Shown one piece after another: positions 6,808 through 15,794 of a DNA stretch of 64,000 nucleotides. Numbering within the stretch: position 1 is the first letter of the stretch; every line of letters begins with the position of its first letter. The notes beneath the pieces were generated by a model. It was not told the origin of the DNA. It saw only the letters and a list, made by a program, of their open reading frames with translations, and did no database searches. A program made the translations under genes and the position numbers. The stretch spans positions 1 through 64,000 of the forward strand of contig CANFEY010000017.1 in assembly GCA_947446025.1 (NCBI GenBank). The letters run 5' to 3'. This DNA is from Bryobacterales bacterium. Its GTDB lineage: Bacteria > Acidobacteriota > Terriglobia > Bryobacterales > Bryobacteraceae.

Positions 6808-8706
6808 CTACTGCACGCCCGCTAGGATCATCTGCTCGCGGCCGATGACTTTGAGCGTTACGTTGGGGCCTGCGCCGTCCTTGATCGTGGCGTTGGAGCC
6901 AAGGGATTCAAAGGGGCGGCGGAAGTCGGCGTCCATCCAGGCGTTGGCTTCCACTTCTTCCCAGGCGTAGATTTTGTAGCTGCCGGGGGGCAATGTGGAG
7001 ATTGTGAACGTTCCGTCGTTGCCGCTGTTGGCGCTTTTGTAGAGGTCGCGGCGGGAGGACGGGTTTACGGGGACGGCGGTGACGCGGGCGTTTTGGACGG
7101 GGTCGCCGTTCGAGCGTTCCACTTTGCCAGTGATGGTCCCGGAGTCGTTGGCGAGCACGATGTCGAGGACCGTGCCGCTGAAGGTGACGTCGAGCAGGTT
7201 GTCGGGGAGGTCTCGGCCGGAAAGTTTGACAGCTTTGAGGTAATAGCCAGCGGGGGCTCCGGCGACTTCCACGTTATACGTGTCTCCATCCAATTGGGTG
7301 GTGAACTTACCGTCGGCCGCGATGTCGATGCGGCCTTGCGCGCCGCGTCCGCCGCCGGGGCCTTGCGGGGCGGCGGAGGCGAAGTTCAAACGGAGGCTGG
7401 TGAAGTTGATGGAGGAATCCGCCTTCTCCGGCGCGATTCTCCCGGCTACATCGAGGGGAGGAGTGAGGCGAACGTTGAGGCGCGTGAGGTCGCTGCTGGT
7501 GACATCGACGGGGACGCGCGCGGAGAGGCGCTGTTGTTGCTGCGGCCCTCGGGCTTGCGCCATCAGGTAGTAGGCTCCGGGTTGCACGCCTCGGAATTCG
7601 AATTTGCCCGTGGCATCCACTTGTGCGATGCCGCCAGCCATGACGTTGGCGAGTCCAGGTTGCTGCGGGCTTGAAGAGCGCGGGATGAGGGTGAGCTGCA
7701 CGCCGCCGGGTCCGCCGGGGCCTTGCTTGCCCTTCTGCTTGCCGTTGGCTTGCTGCTGCTGCGGTTGCGCGGGAGCTGCGGGCAGTCCTTCCACGACCCC
7801 TGAGACGCTGTACTTGCGCGCTTTGAGTAGGCCGATGTCGATGCCTCGGGCTTCGCTGCCGGGAACCAGGTCGATGGGCGTGGCTCCGTTGGGCTCGATG
7901 GAGCGCGGGTAATAGGTTGTGACGTAGGCTTCGGGATTGGTTTCCGCGCCGAGCCCCAGGAGTTGGTCGAGGATTGCGCCGCGTCCAGCTGGTCCGCCGC
8001 CTTGTTTGCCTCGGCCCTGCGCGAAGTTGCCGATGATGTCCTGCGCCGCGCCGAGCAAGCCGCGTTCGGTGGCGCTGATGTAGTAGCGTCCGGGCGCGAG
8101 GCCGGGGATGCGGTATTCGCCCAGGTCATTCGTAGTGGCCTGCTGCACAGGACCGAGCTGGCGTTTGCCGCCGGGATAGGAGTAGCGCATGACTTGCACT
8201 TGCGCGTTTTGGATGGGGTCGCCGTCCTGATCGTAGACGCGGCCGGCGATGACGCTTTGTGGCAGCAGCTTCAGTTGAATGCCGCCCGTGGATTTGGCGG
8301 TGGTGACTTCGATGGTGCGGGCCTGGCCGCCGACGCGGTCTTCGCCGAACGCGGCGCGCACGTAGCCGGGGCGTTCACCGGTAAGTGTGTAGGTCCCCAC
8401 GTCAACGGCGTTGAACTTGAAGTTGCCGCTGGCATCGGAAGTGGCCGCCGCGGGGTTGCCGCCTCGGCCTTGCGGGCGCAGGGAGAGAGATACTTTGCGG
8501 AGCGGCTCGCCGGTGGTGGAACTGACGACCTGGCCGGTTATGGATCCAGGGGGCTGCGCGGGGGTAGCTTGCTGCTGCTGGCCTTGCCCCTGTTGTCCGC
8601 GGACTCCTCCTTGGCCCCCTCCGCCTTGTCCTTGCGGGAACGCGGCCACGGCGAGGAAAAGGCTCACGGATGCGCCGACGACGAGTGCTGTGCGGTGTTT
8701 CATCAC
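6808..8706 (-). CDS. Large secreted protein with carboxypeptidase-regulatory-like domains
   Basis: 632 residues. A signal peptide (MKHRTALVVGASVSLFLAVA) is followed by a Gly/Gln-rich low-complexity stretch. Several transthyretin-like beta sandwiches of the carboxypeptidase-regulatory type follow. Each starts with GxVxxxxGxPL or similar and carries the YxLxGxxPGY or FRGVxPGxYYL phrase: near residues 55-125, 150-215, 295-385, 400-490 and 520-600. Such proteins are abundant in acidobacteria and are thought to sit at the cell surface or to precede outer-membrane beta-barrels; this one has no barrel. A second low-complexity segment of Q/K/G lies around residue 310. The start follows from the signal peptide. 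Function beyond a surface or periplasmic binding role cannot be given. Confidence 0.8.
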   Translation of the reverse strand: MMKHRTALVVGASVSLFLAVAAFPQGQGGGGQGGVRGQQGQGQQQQATPAQPPGSITGQVVSSTTGEPLRKVSLSLRPQGRGGNPAAATSDASGNFKFNAVDVGTYTLTGERPGYVRAAFGEDRVGGQARTIEVTTAKSTGGIQLKLLPQSVIAGRVYDQDGDPIQNAQVQVMRYSYPGGKRQLGPVQQATTNDLGEYRIPGLAPGRYYISATERGLLGAAQDIIGNFAQGRGKQGGGPAGRGAILDQLLGLGAETNPEAYVTTYYPRSIEPNGATPIDLVPGSEARGIDIGLLKARKYSVSGVVEGLPAAPAQPQQQQANGKQKGKQGPGGPGGVQLTLIPRSSSPQQPGLANVMAGGIAQVDATGKFEFRGVQPGAYYLMAQARGPQQQQRLSARVPVDVTSSDLTRLNVRLTPPLDVAGRIAPEKADSSINFTSLRLNFASAAPQGPGGGRGAQGRIDIAADGKFTTQLDGDTYNVEVAGAPAGYYLKAVKLSGRDLPDNLLDVTFSGTVLDIVLANDSGTITGKVERSNGDPVQNARVTAVPVNPSSRRDLYKSANSGNDGTFTISTLPPGSYKIYAWEEVEANAWMDADFRRPFESLGSNATIKDGAGPNVTLKVIGREQMILAGVQ

Positions 8707-8772
8707 GTGTAAAGACGATGGCGGGAAACAAAGGTTGCCCCGGATCGTACTTTTTACAATACCTCTTTTTTC

Positions 8773-8778
8773 TATAAT
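8773..8778 (+). promoter_or_regulatory. Putative -10 box, leaderless start
   Basis: A perfect TATAAT eight bases upstream of the ATG at 8787. Only a weak -35 candidate (T-rich, around 8750-8758) is seen. There is no Shine-Dalgarno sequence, so translation is probably leaderless. Confidence 0.55.
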
Positions 8779-8786
8779 GGAAGCGA

Positions 8787-9971
8787 ATGGGCCGCGCTGT
8801 ACTAGCCTTCTTCTCCGTCGCTTGCGCCTGGGCGCAGCTGGCGAATCTGCGCCCGGAGACCACGTTACTGGCCGAAGTAAAGGAGAAGATGCTGGACCTA
8901 CTGGTCAACCAGCCCAACTATACGTGCCTGGAGACGGTCGAGCGGACGCGCCAGACTCCGGGCGGGGGATCGCATGTGCATGTGGATGATACGTTGCGGC
9001 TGGAAGTGGCTCTGGTGGATGGCAAGGAGATGTTCGCCTGGCCGGGAGCGAAGCAGTTTGAAGACAAAGACATTCGCGAATTGGTCTCCACCGGCATGTT
9101 CGGGAACGGCAACTACGGGCTGTATGTGCGCATGCTGTTCTCCGGTGCCGGGCCGGAATTTATGTATCGTGGCGAGGAAACGGTGGGCGGCGTGCGGTTG
9201 TTGCGCTACGATTTCCAGGTGCATGTATCGCGCAGCGGTTACCACTTGAGCGTCGGCGGGCGGCAGGCGGTCACCGGATTTCGAGGGTCCCTTTACTTGG
9301 AGCCTACTAAGGCGGATCTGCGGCGGTTGGACGTGACCGCTGAGGACATTCCCGCTGAGCTTGGGCTGACTTCGACGGAGGATCGGGTGGAGTACGGACG
9401 CGTGCTGATTGGAGATGAGGAGTTCCTGCTGCCTATGGAGAGCACGCTGCGCATGGAGAGCAAGGATTCTATAAGCCGCAACCGGGTGCGGTTTTCCCGA
9501 TGCCGGAAGTTCTCGGGAGAGAGTTCGCTGATTTTTGACGATCCGGAACTGGTGGTGACTGCTGATCCGGCGCTGGTGCAAGAAGTGGAGATGCCGGGAG
9601 ATGCGTTGTTGACGCTGGAACTTTCGAGCGACTTGCGGCTGGATCGGGCGGCAGTTGGTGACGCTGTGACCGCGGTGCTGCGGTCGGACGTGAAGCGAGC
9701 CAAGCAGACAGTGATCAAGAAGGGCGCGGTGGCCAAGGGGCGTGTGATTCTGCTGGACCGGTCCACGGGCGAGTATTCCCTCTCGATTTTGTTTCAGGAG
9801 TTGGACTGGAAGGGCGGGCACGCGGTGGTGCGGGCTCGCTTTGAGGGGCTGGGCGGGCTGACGTTTGCCGGGCGGACTCGGATTGTGGTGGCTCCAGATG
9901 GCGTGATGCAGGTGCCCGCGAGCGCGCGGAACATGAAGGGTGACATGCTTCTGTACAGGACGTTACGATAG
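8787..9971 (+). CDS. Secreted hypothetical protein, typical acidobacterial family
   Basis: 394 residues with a short signal peptide (MGRAVLAFFSVACAWA). The first 250 residues read as a beta-rich domain containing NYTCLETVERTRQ, VGGVRLLRYDFQVHV and LYLEPTKADLRRLDV, a pattern seen in secreted acidobacterial proteins with no assigned function. The last 110 residues (DALLTLELSSDLRLDRAAVG, then VIKKGAVAKGRVILLDRSTG) resemble the VirB10/TrbI-like beta-barrel module that also occurs in the gene at 38790. It is divergent from the large secreted protein and is followed after one base by the IscU-like gene, though a common function is not implied. Confidence 0.65.
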   Translation: MGRAVLAFFSVACAWAQLANLRPETTLLAEVKEKMLDLLVNQPNYTCLETVERTRQTPGGGSHVHVDDTLRLEVALVDGKEMFAWPGAKQFEDKDIRELVSTGMFGNGNYGLYVRMLFSGAGPEFMYRGEETVGGVRLLRYDFQVHVSRSGYHLSVGGRQAVTGFRGSLYLEPTKADLRRLDVTAEDIPAELGLTSTEDRVEYGRVLIGDEEFLLPMESTLRMESKDSISRNRVRFSRCRKFSGESSLIFDDPELVVTADPALVQEVEMPGDALLTLELSSDLRLDRAAVGDAVTAVLRSDVKRAKQTVIKKGAVAKGRVILLDRSTGEYSLSILFQELDWKGGHAVVRARFEGLGGLTFAGRTRIVVAPDGVMQVPASARNMKGDMLLYRTLR

Positions 9972-9972
9972 C

Positions 9973-10332
9973 ATGGCCTTACATTCGGCAAAACTTCTTG
10001 AGCACTTCCAGAACCCGCGCAACGTGGGGCAACTGGAGGTTCCGGCTGTGACGGTGGACGTGCACAATCCGGCTTGTGGGGACATGTTGCGGCTGGCGGC
10101 GCGCTTTGACGGCGACTGCGTGACGGAGGTCCGCTATCAGGTCCGGGGCTGCACGGCGGCGATTGGGGCGGGGTCGGCGCTCACCGAATGGATGCAGGGA
10201 AAATCGCGCGCCGAGCTTGCGGCGTTGACGCCGGAGGCAATTGACGAGGCCGTGGGCGGGCTGCAACCTGCCTCCCGGCACGTGGCAATTCTGTGTGTGG
10301 ACGGCGTGAAGAAACTGCTGGGTGTATCCTGA
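9973..10332 (+). CDS. IscU/NifU-like iron-sulfur cluster scaffold
   Basis: 119 residues matching the N-terminal NifU/IscU fold. It opens with SAKLLEHFQNPRNVG and has the three conserved cysteines in NPACGD, RGCTAAIGA and ILCVDGVKKLL. The aspartate after the first cysteine, which helps release clusters, is present. Family members hold a transient [2Fe-2S] or [4Fe-4S] cluster for transfer to apoproteins. No cysteine desulfurase, SufBCD or HscAB lies next to it, so it probably works with partners elsewhere. The ATG lies one base after the preceding TAG. The next gene starts 12 bases after this one ends, so co-transcription with the iron-dependent alcohol dehydrogenase is likely. Confidence 0.85.
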   Translation: MALHSAKLLEHFQNPRNVGQLEVPAVTVDVHNPACGDMLRLAARFDGDCVTEVRYQVRGCTAAIGAGSALTEWMQGKSRAELAALTPEAIDEAVGGLQPASRHVAILCVDGVKKLLGVS

Positions 10333-10344
10333 ACCAATACCCCT

Positions 10345-11451
<1,107 letters not shown>

Positions 11452-11453
11452 GC

Positions 11454-11711
11454 CTACGGCTTCCGGGCGGCCAACATGCGTTGATAGGCTTCCTGTAGCT
11501 TCTGTTTGGTTTCTGGGGCCAGCGCTGGCACATCGCTTGCCGGCGCGTAACCTTTTCCCAACTGGACACTCTTCTTCAGGCTATCGACGAAGGCAACGCA
11601 CGGGGCGCAGGACTGGATGTGCTGCTCAAGTTCGGCGCACTCAACCGGCGGCAGGTCTCGATCCAGATATCCCGAGAGCAGCGCGAAGATGCTGGAACAA
11701 TCGCGGTTCAT
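11454..11711 (-). CDS. Cytosolic ZAS-type anti-sigma factor
   Basis: 85 residues. The H-x3-C-x2-C motif (HIQSCAPC) plus an N-terminal cysteine at position 5 form the zinc-binding ZAS fold of anti-sigma factors. No membrane segment is present, so it is a soluble regulator. Known relatives such as RsrA or ChrR sense redox or singlet oxygen through the zinc site. Its ATG overlaps the TGA of the sigma gene by four bases (ATGA), the usual arrangement for a cognate pair. It would bind and silence the sigma factor until the zinc site is disturbed; the signal is inferred. Confidence 0.85.
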   Translation of the reverse strand: MNRDCSSIFALLSGYLDRDLPPVECAELEQHIQSCAPCVAFVDSLKKSVQLGKGYAPASDVPALAPETKQKLQEAYQRMLAARKP

Positions 11712-12301
11712 ACGGTGGCTCCTCTAAGATGTTCGTCCAATTGCTGGCGGAGGGCCAAGCGCGCGCGGTGGAGGCGGGTTTTGACCGCGTCGTTTGAGAT
11801 GCCCAGGATCTCCGCTGCGTCTTCGGTGGAAAGTTGTTCCACATCCCGCAGCAGGAAGACCGCGCGGTAGAGGTCTGGCAGGTCGGCGACGGCGGAGTCA
11901 AGGGCGAGGCGAAGTTCTGAGTCCTGGGCCGCACGGTCGGGCAGAGGCCCCCAATCGGCGATTTGCAGGCGTTGCTCACCATCTTTGAAGGGGCGCAGTT
12001 CGTCCAGTGAAAGTTCCTCCTTGGGTGCAAAGACACTTTTGCGGCGCTTCATGAGGCAGGCGTTTTTCGCGATGCGGAAGATCCAGGGTTTGAGGCGCTC
12101 AGGATCTTGCAACTGGTCCAGGTTCTGGAAAACCTTGAGCAAGGTCTCCTGCGCGACTTCTTCGGCGTCCTCGCGCTGGTGGCACATAGCGTAACTGTAA
12201 CGAAACAGCTTCGCGTTGTAGGCCTCGACAAAGTGATCGAACGCTTCCGGGCTGCCGTTCAACAAATCCCGAGCCAGTTGTGTGTCGCCGGAAGGATTCA
12301 T
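11708..12301 (-). CDS. ECF RNA polymerase sigma factor
   Basis: About 197 residues. Region 2 (EAFDHFVEAYNAKLFRYSYA, EDAEEVAQETLLKVFQN) recognises the -10 box and region 4 (LPDLYRAVFLLRDVEQLSTE, ILGISNDAVKTRLHRARL) the -35 box. It is followed in ATGA overlap by its ZAS anti-sigma factor. The ATG at 12301 gives MNPSGDTQLARDLLNGS, a normal ECF start; an upstream in-frame ATG at 12337 is possible but adds an atypical basic leader. An OsmC gene lies divergently, 59 bases away, and a universal stress protein follows that, which hints at an oxidative or electrophile stress regulon. Confidence 0.92.
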   Translation of the reverse strand: MNPSGDTQLARDLLNGSPEAFDHFVEAYNAKLFRYSYAMCHQREDAEEVAQETLLKVFQNLDQLQDPERLKPWIFRIAKNACLMKRRKSVFAPKEELSLDELRPFKDGEQRLQIADWGPLPDRAAQDSELRLALDSAVADLPDLYRAVFLLRDVEQLSTEDAAEILGISNDAVKTRLHRARLALRQQLDEHLRGATV

Positions 12302-12360
12302 TGATTCTATCGTGTCACCTCTGCGTGGAAACTGCATCTTGGTGTGTAGGAGGGGACGTT

Positions 12361-12777
12361 ATGGAAGTAGTGATTAATCATTTGGGGGATGTTCAGTTCG
12401 AGGTGAAGGCCCGGAATCACACGTTGTACTGCGATCAGCCGGTGGAGGCGGGGGGCTACGACGAAGGCATGACGCCGCCGGAGTTTTTCCTGGCTTCGTT
12501 GGGTGCATGCGCGGGCTATTACGCGGCGCAATACATCAAGGGGCACAAGTTGAATCCCACAGGGTTGCGTGTCCGGGTGAAGGCCGAGAAGGCGAAGGCT
12601 CCGGCGCGGCTGGACGACCTGAGAATTCACGTGGAGTACCCGGAGGCGCTGGATGAGCGCCACCGGGAAGGGCTGCTGCGGGCGGTGCATGCTTGTCTGA
12701 TCCACAATACGCTGCTGGCTCCACCAAAGATGACGACGGAGATCGTGGCACCGCGGGCGTTGGCGTCGGCGGCCTAA
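12361..12777 (+). CDS. OsmC/Ohr-family peroxide-stress protein
   Basis: 138 residues of the OsmC family, which reduce organic hydroperoxides through two reactive cysteines. Both are visible: in SLGACAGYYAA and in VHACLIHNTLL. A GGAGGGG ribosome binding site lies ten bases before the ATG at 12361; the first residues (MEVVINHLGDVQFEV) fit the family. It is divergent from the ECF sigma gene and overlaps the convergent universal stress gene by four bases. Whether the sigma factor controls it is inference. The cytoplasm is the expected location. Confidence 0.88.
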   Translation: MEVVINHLGDVQFEVKARNHTLYCDQPVEAGGYDEGMTPPEFFLASLGACAGYYAAQYIKGHKLNPTGLRVRVKAEKAKAPARLDDLRIHVEYPEALDERHREGLLRAVHACLIHNTLLAPPKMTTEIVAPRALASAA

Positions 12778-13619
12778 ATGCTGAGGACCGGGCAGGGCGA
12801 TTCGCGGACGATGGAGTACAGATTCGACCACACCCGGCCCAGGCCTCCGGTAGCGTGGCCGCGGCCGGTGACCAAGAGGTCAGCCTGGTGGCTGGCGGCC
12901 CATTCATGCAGTGCGCTAGCGATGTTGCCTTCGATGACGGCATGTGGCGCGTCGATCTTCAAGGCGGCGAGCATCTCACGCAAGTGGGTGTCGGAGGCTT
13001 GGAGTAAGGCGGTCCGGATGGCTCCGTAGTCGATTTCCATGCTCATGGGCGGTAGGGCGGCCACGTTGACGATGGCGAGTTTGGCGCCATAGGACTTAGC
13101 TAGAGCAGCGCCCGCCGTCATCACGCTGAGCGCTTCGTCGGATTCGTCGACGGCGCAGACGATGGAGCGGACGCCGGCGTGTCCGCCTGGGTGCGCGGTG
13201 GTCCAGACAGCGCAGGTGGAGTCATGCAGGACCTTGGCGGCCACCGAGCCCAGCATCATGCGGCGAACGGGCCCGCGCCCGTGCGTGGGGAGCATGATGA
13301 GGTCCGACCCCTGGTGCTGTAGCTGGCGGTGGATGACGCCGCCTGCCTCGCCTAGGTCTACGAAACATTCGGCGGCGACCCCGGGGAAAACTTCCTGCGC
13401 AAAATCGCGCAGGCGCAACTGCTCGAATTCGCGCACTTGTTGCGGGAGTTCGGGGCTGGCGAGCGGGAGATCGACGAAGGACAGGCCTTCGGGCCCATAG
13501 GCATGGACCAGCGTCAATTGGGCTGAGAAATGGTCAACGGCGTGGCGCACCTGGGGTACGATGGCGCGGCAGGCGTCGGAATAGTCGACGGGAAAGAGGA
13601 TCTTACGAAAGGGAAGCAT
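12774..13619 (-). CDS. Universal stress protein with two tandem UspA domains
   Basis: 281 residues. Two UspA domains, roughly 1-140 and 150-281. Each ends with the ATP-binding pattern G-x2-G-x9-G-S: THGRGPVRRMMLGSVAAKV in the first, and GRGHATGGLGRVWSNLYSIV in the second. A clear AGGAGAA ribosome binding site precedes the ATG. Such tandem proteins respond to starvation, oxidative and redox stress and probably bind ATP. It is convergent with OsmC (four-base overlap), and the AI-2E-type permease gene lies 39 bases upstream on the same strand. Confidence 0.92.
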   Translation of the reverse strand: MLPFRKILFPVDYSDACRAIVPQVRHAVDHFSAQLTLVHAYGPEGLSFVDLPLASPELPQQVREFEQLRLRDFAQEVFPGVAAECFVDLGEAGGVIHRQLQHQGSDLIMLPTHGRGPVRRMMLGSVAAKVLHDSTCAVWTTAHPGGHAGVRSIVCAVDESDEALSVMTAGAALAKSYGAKLAIVNVAALPPMSMEIDYGAIRTALLQASDTHLREMLAALKIDAPHAVIEGNIASALHEWAASHQADLLVTGRGHATGGLGRVWSNLYSIVRESPCPVLSI

Positions 13620-13658
13620 GGCGTTCTCCTGTAGGGACGGGAAGCACGCCGAAGGCCG

Positions 13659-14666
13659 TTAGGGGGCGGAGGCTTCCACTTCTTCACGCAGCATGCGAAA
13701 GAGGGCGATGCCGACTGCGAGGGTCACGGGTCCGATGAAGATTCCCAGGAGACCGAAGGCTTGAATTCCACCGAGCAGTGAGATGAAGACCAGCAGTCCG
13801 CTGACGGGGAGCCTGGCCATGACGATCAGCGGGTGCACCACGTTGTCGGCGTTGGCAACCAGGCCCGCGCTCCAGGCAAGGAAGAAGAGTCCCATGCCGA
13901 TCTTGCCCTGCGAAAGCAGCAGAATGGAACCGGGAATCCACACCAGGGCGGAGCCGACTACGGCGATGACGGATACGAACATCGCGGCCAAGCCCCACAG
14001 GGCAGGCGAGGGGAGACCGGCGATCCGGGCTCCCAGGCCCAGCAAGACGCCTTGCGCGGCGGCCACGGCGACGACGCCATAGAAGCTGGTCTTGATCATC
14101 CCGTGGATGGTGTTCAGCAGAGTTTCCGTGCGTGTCCGGCCCAGAGGGGAGTGCAGCAAGATCTGTTCGTGAAGCCATGTTCCGTTGAGCAAGGCGAAGT
14201 GGAACGCACCCATGGCGACAATGAACTGTAGCACCCCACCGCCGGCGGCGGATGCGGCGGAAAGCGTTCCGCGCAGAATGGCCGCGCTGGCCTCTTCCAG
14301 CTTGCCTTGCATGGTGCCGGGGGGGATTCCAACGCGCAGGGCCCAGTCTTCCAGCAGCGGGAGCCAATCGCCCGGACCCTGCCGCAACTGCCCGATGATG
14401 GCGGAGATGGCAAATCCCAAGGGCACCACCACCGTGACGACCACCAGTGCGGTGGCCAGCAGGGCCGCTATCGACGGGAGGGGCACGTGCCGTTGCAGGC
14501 GGACATGTAGGGGGTGAAAGAGTGTGGCCAACGCCGCGCCTGCGAGCAGGGCTTCGAGGTAGGGGGCAGCAATGCGGAATGCGACCCAGCCCGTGAGTGC
14601 GGCTAGGATGCCCAGCGTAACCCACACGGCGGTTCGTTTTGGAACGGGCGAGCTTGCTGGTTGCAC
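13659..14666 (-). CDS. AI-2E/PerM-family membrane permease
   Basis: 335 residues with about eight hydrophobic segments, starting with TAVWVTLGILAALTGWVAF and ending with the typical block GIQAFGLLGIFIGPVTLAVG before RMLREEV. A glycine-rich loop and FYGVVAVAAAQGVLLGLGA support the AI-2E transporter family, which exports autoinducer-2 or acts in cation/proton exchange; which applies here is unknown. The GTG at 14666 is preceded by TATGCT only six bases away, again suggesting a leaderless start. The reading frame stays open far upstream across the riboswitch, but that part is not protein-like. The universal stress protein gene follows 39 bases downstream on the same strand. Confidence 0.85.
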   Translation of the reverse strand: MQPASSPVPKRTAVWVTLGILAALTGWVAFRIAAPYLEALLAGAALATLFHPLHVRLQRHVPLPSIAALLATALVVVTVVVPLGFAISAIIGQLRQGPGDWLPLLEDWALRVGIPPGTMQGKLEEASAAILRGTLSAASAAGGGVLQFIVAMGAFHFALLNGTWLHEQILLHSPLGRTRTETLLNTIHGMIKTSFYGVVAVAAAQGVLLGLGARIAGLPSPALWGLAAMFVSVIAVVGSALVWIPGSILLLSQGKIGMGLFFLAWSAGLVANADNVVHPLIVMARLPVSGLLVFISLLGGIQAFGLLGIFIGPVTLAVGIALFRMLREEVEASAP

Positions 14667-14721
14667 AAGTCCAGCATAGCGCCTGGATTGACAAGGGTGT
14701 CCGCCGCCGCCTACGCTAACA

Positions 14722-14886
14722 AGTGACCGTAGTAGCGTTGGAATGTTCGGGAAGACGGTGAAAGTCCGTCGCTGCCCCGCAACTGTGACCGGCAAGTTGT
14801 TCAAAGCCGCCACGGGCCACTGCTTCGCAAAGCGAGGTGGGAAGGCCGTGGCATATGGCCGCCGGAAGTCAGGAGACCGGTTCCTT
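14722..14886 (+). ncRNA. Cobalamin (adenosylcobalamin) riboswitch
   Basis: The conserved core is plainly visible: a GGGAAGACGGTGAAAGTCC block at 14759-14776 region, then GCTGCCCCGCAACTGTGA (the near-universal B12-box neighbourhood), a variable peripheral stem (14800-14850), and the 3-prime element GAAGTCAGGAGACC at 14865-14878. ACCG at the 5-prime end pairs with CGGT at the 3-prime end to form P1. It lies directly upstream of a B12 transporter operon. In the family, binding of adenosylcobalamin or methylcobalamin lowers expression of uptake or synthesis genes. The boundaries are approximate. Confidence 0.95.
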
Positions 14887-14921
14887 CGTGCATTTGAAGC
14901 CACGTTTCGAAGGGGAACGTT
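14879..14921 (+). promoter_or_regulatory. Expression platform: hairpin sequestering the btuF ribosome binding site
   Basis: GTTCCTTCG (14880-14888) can pair with CGAAGGGGAAC (about 14909-14919), hiding the AAGGGG ribosome binding site that lies nine bases before the ATG at 14925. There is no U-tract, so control is probably at translation. The pairing has a two-base bulge and was judged by eye. Confidence 0.55.
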
Positions 14922-14924
14922 CTC

Positions 14925-15794
14925 ATGATGTCTCGCCGTCTTTTTTCTTTCCTGCTTGCCGCCGTGTTTTGTGCCGCGCAAGCCACCGATAAGTTCCTGC
15001 CGCAGCGGATTGTTTCCACCGCGCCCAGCATTACCGAGTTGCTGTACGCGCTGGGTCTGGGCGGCCGCGTTGTGGGGGTGGACCGCTTCAGCCGCTATCC
15101 CCCGGAGGCCGCGCGCAAGCAACAAATCGGCGACTACGCCGCGCCGAACCTCGAAGTGATCGCGTCTTTGCGGCCGACGTTGGTGATCATCCCAACCAAT
15201 CCCGTACAACTCCGCCAGCGTCTGGAGGCGCTGCGGCTGCGCGTGCTGGAACTGGATCAAGAAGGCATCCCGGCGATTTACAGAAGCTTCCGGCAGGTGG
15301 GGGAAGTAACCGGGACCACGGCGAAGGCGGAGGACGTGATCGAGGCGATCCGCAAGCAGTTGGCGGTGGTGCGCGCCCGCGCGGGAGCGTTGCGGCCCAC
15401 GCGGATGATGTTCGTGGTGGGGCGCATGCCGGGTACTCTGGATGGCTTGATGGTGGCGGGGCAGGCTTCCTATCTCAACGAGATCATCGAGATTGCAGGT
15501 GGGGTAAACGTGTTCAAGGATGCCTCCGCAGCGTATCCCAAGGTATCGCTCGAAGAGATTTTGGCGCGCAATCCCGACGTGATCGTGGACATGGGAGACA
15601 TGTCGGAAACGCTGGGCGTTACCGACGCGCAGAGGCGCAACGTGGCGGCGTTGTGGAACCGCATGGCGTCGATCAACGCTGTGCGCAACCGGCGCGTACA
15701 CGCCGTGGCTTCCGATATCTTCGTGGTGCCGGGACCGCGTGTTGTGCTGGCTGCGCAGGAGTTCTACTCTATCCTGCATCCGGAGGCGAAGTGA
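14925..15794 (+). CDS. btuF: Periplasmic cobalamin-binding protein of the B12 ABC importer
   Basis: 289 residues. A signal peptide (MMSRRLFSFLLAAVFCAAQA) is followed by the BtuF/FepB-like periplasmic fold. Typical elements are QRIVSTAPSITELLYALGLG, VVGVDRFSRYPPEA, a linker helix around residue 120-140, and SLEEILARNPDVIVDMGD. It would capture vitamin B12 and pass it to the BtuC-D transporter. The cobalamin riboswitch directly upstream makes the substrate assignment firm compared with a siderophore. Its TGA overlaps the GTG of the ATPase gene. Either of two adjacent ATG codons (14925, 14928) may be the start. Confidence 0.93.
   Translation: MMSRRLFSFLLAAVFCAAQATDKFLPQRIVSTAPSITELLYALGLGGRVVGVDRFSRYPPEAARKQQIGDYAAPNLEVIASLRPTLVIIPTNPVQLRQRLEALRLRVLELDQEGIPAIYRSFRQVGEVTGTTAKAEDVIEAIRKQLAVVRARAGALRPTRMMFVVGRMPGTLDGLMVAGQASYLNEIIEIAGGVNVFKDASAAYPKVSLEEILARNPDVIVDMGDMSETLGVTDAQRRNVAALWNRMASINAVRNRRVHAVASDIFVVPGPRVVLAAQEFYSILHPEAK

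Noticed and set aside
12302-12337. Upstream ATG at 12337 as the start of the ECF sigma factor
   Set aside because: It would add a short basic leader not typical for ECF factors; ATG 12301 gives a normal N-terminus, though the choice is not proven.
14880-14920. Hairpin after the riboswitch as an intrinsic terminator
   Set aside because: No U-tract follows, and the stem covers the ribosome binding site, so translational control is the better reading.
14667-15779. Long minus-strand open frame continuing from the AI-2E gene across the riboswitch and btuF
   Set aside because: The extension is antisense to the riboswitch and to btuF, has no family features and a codon pattern expected from GC-rich shadow frames.
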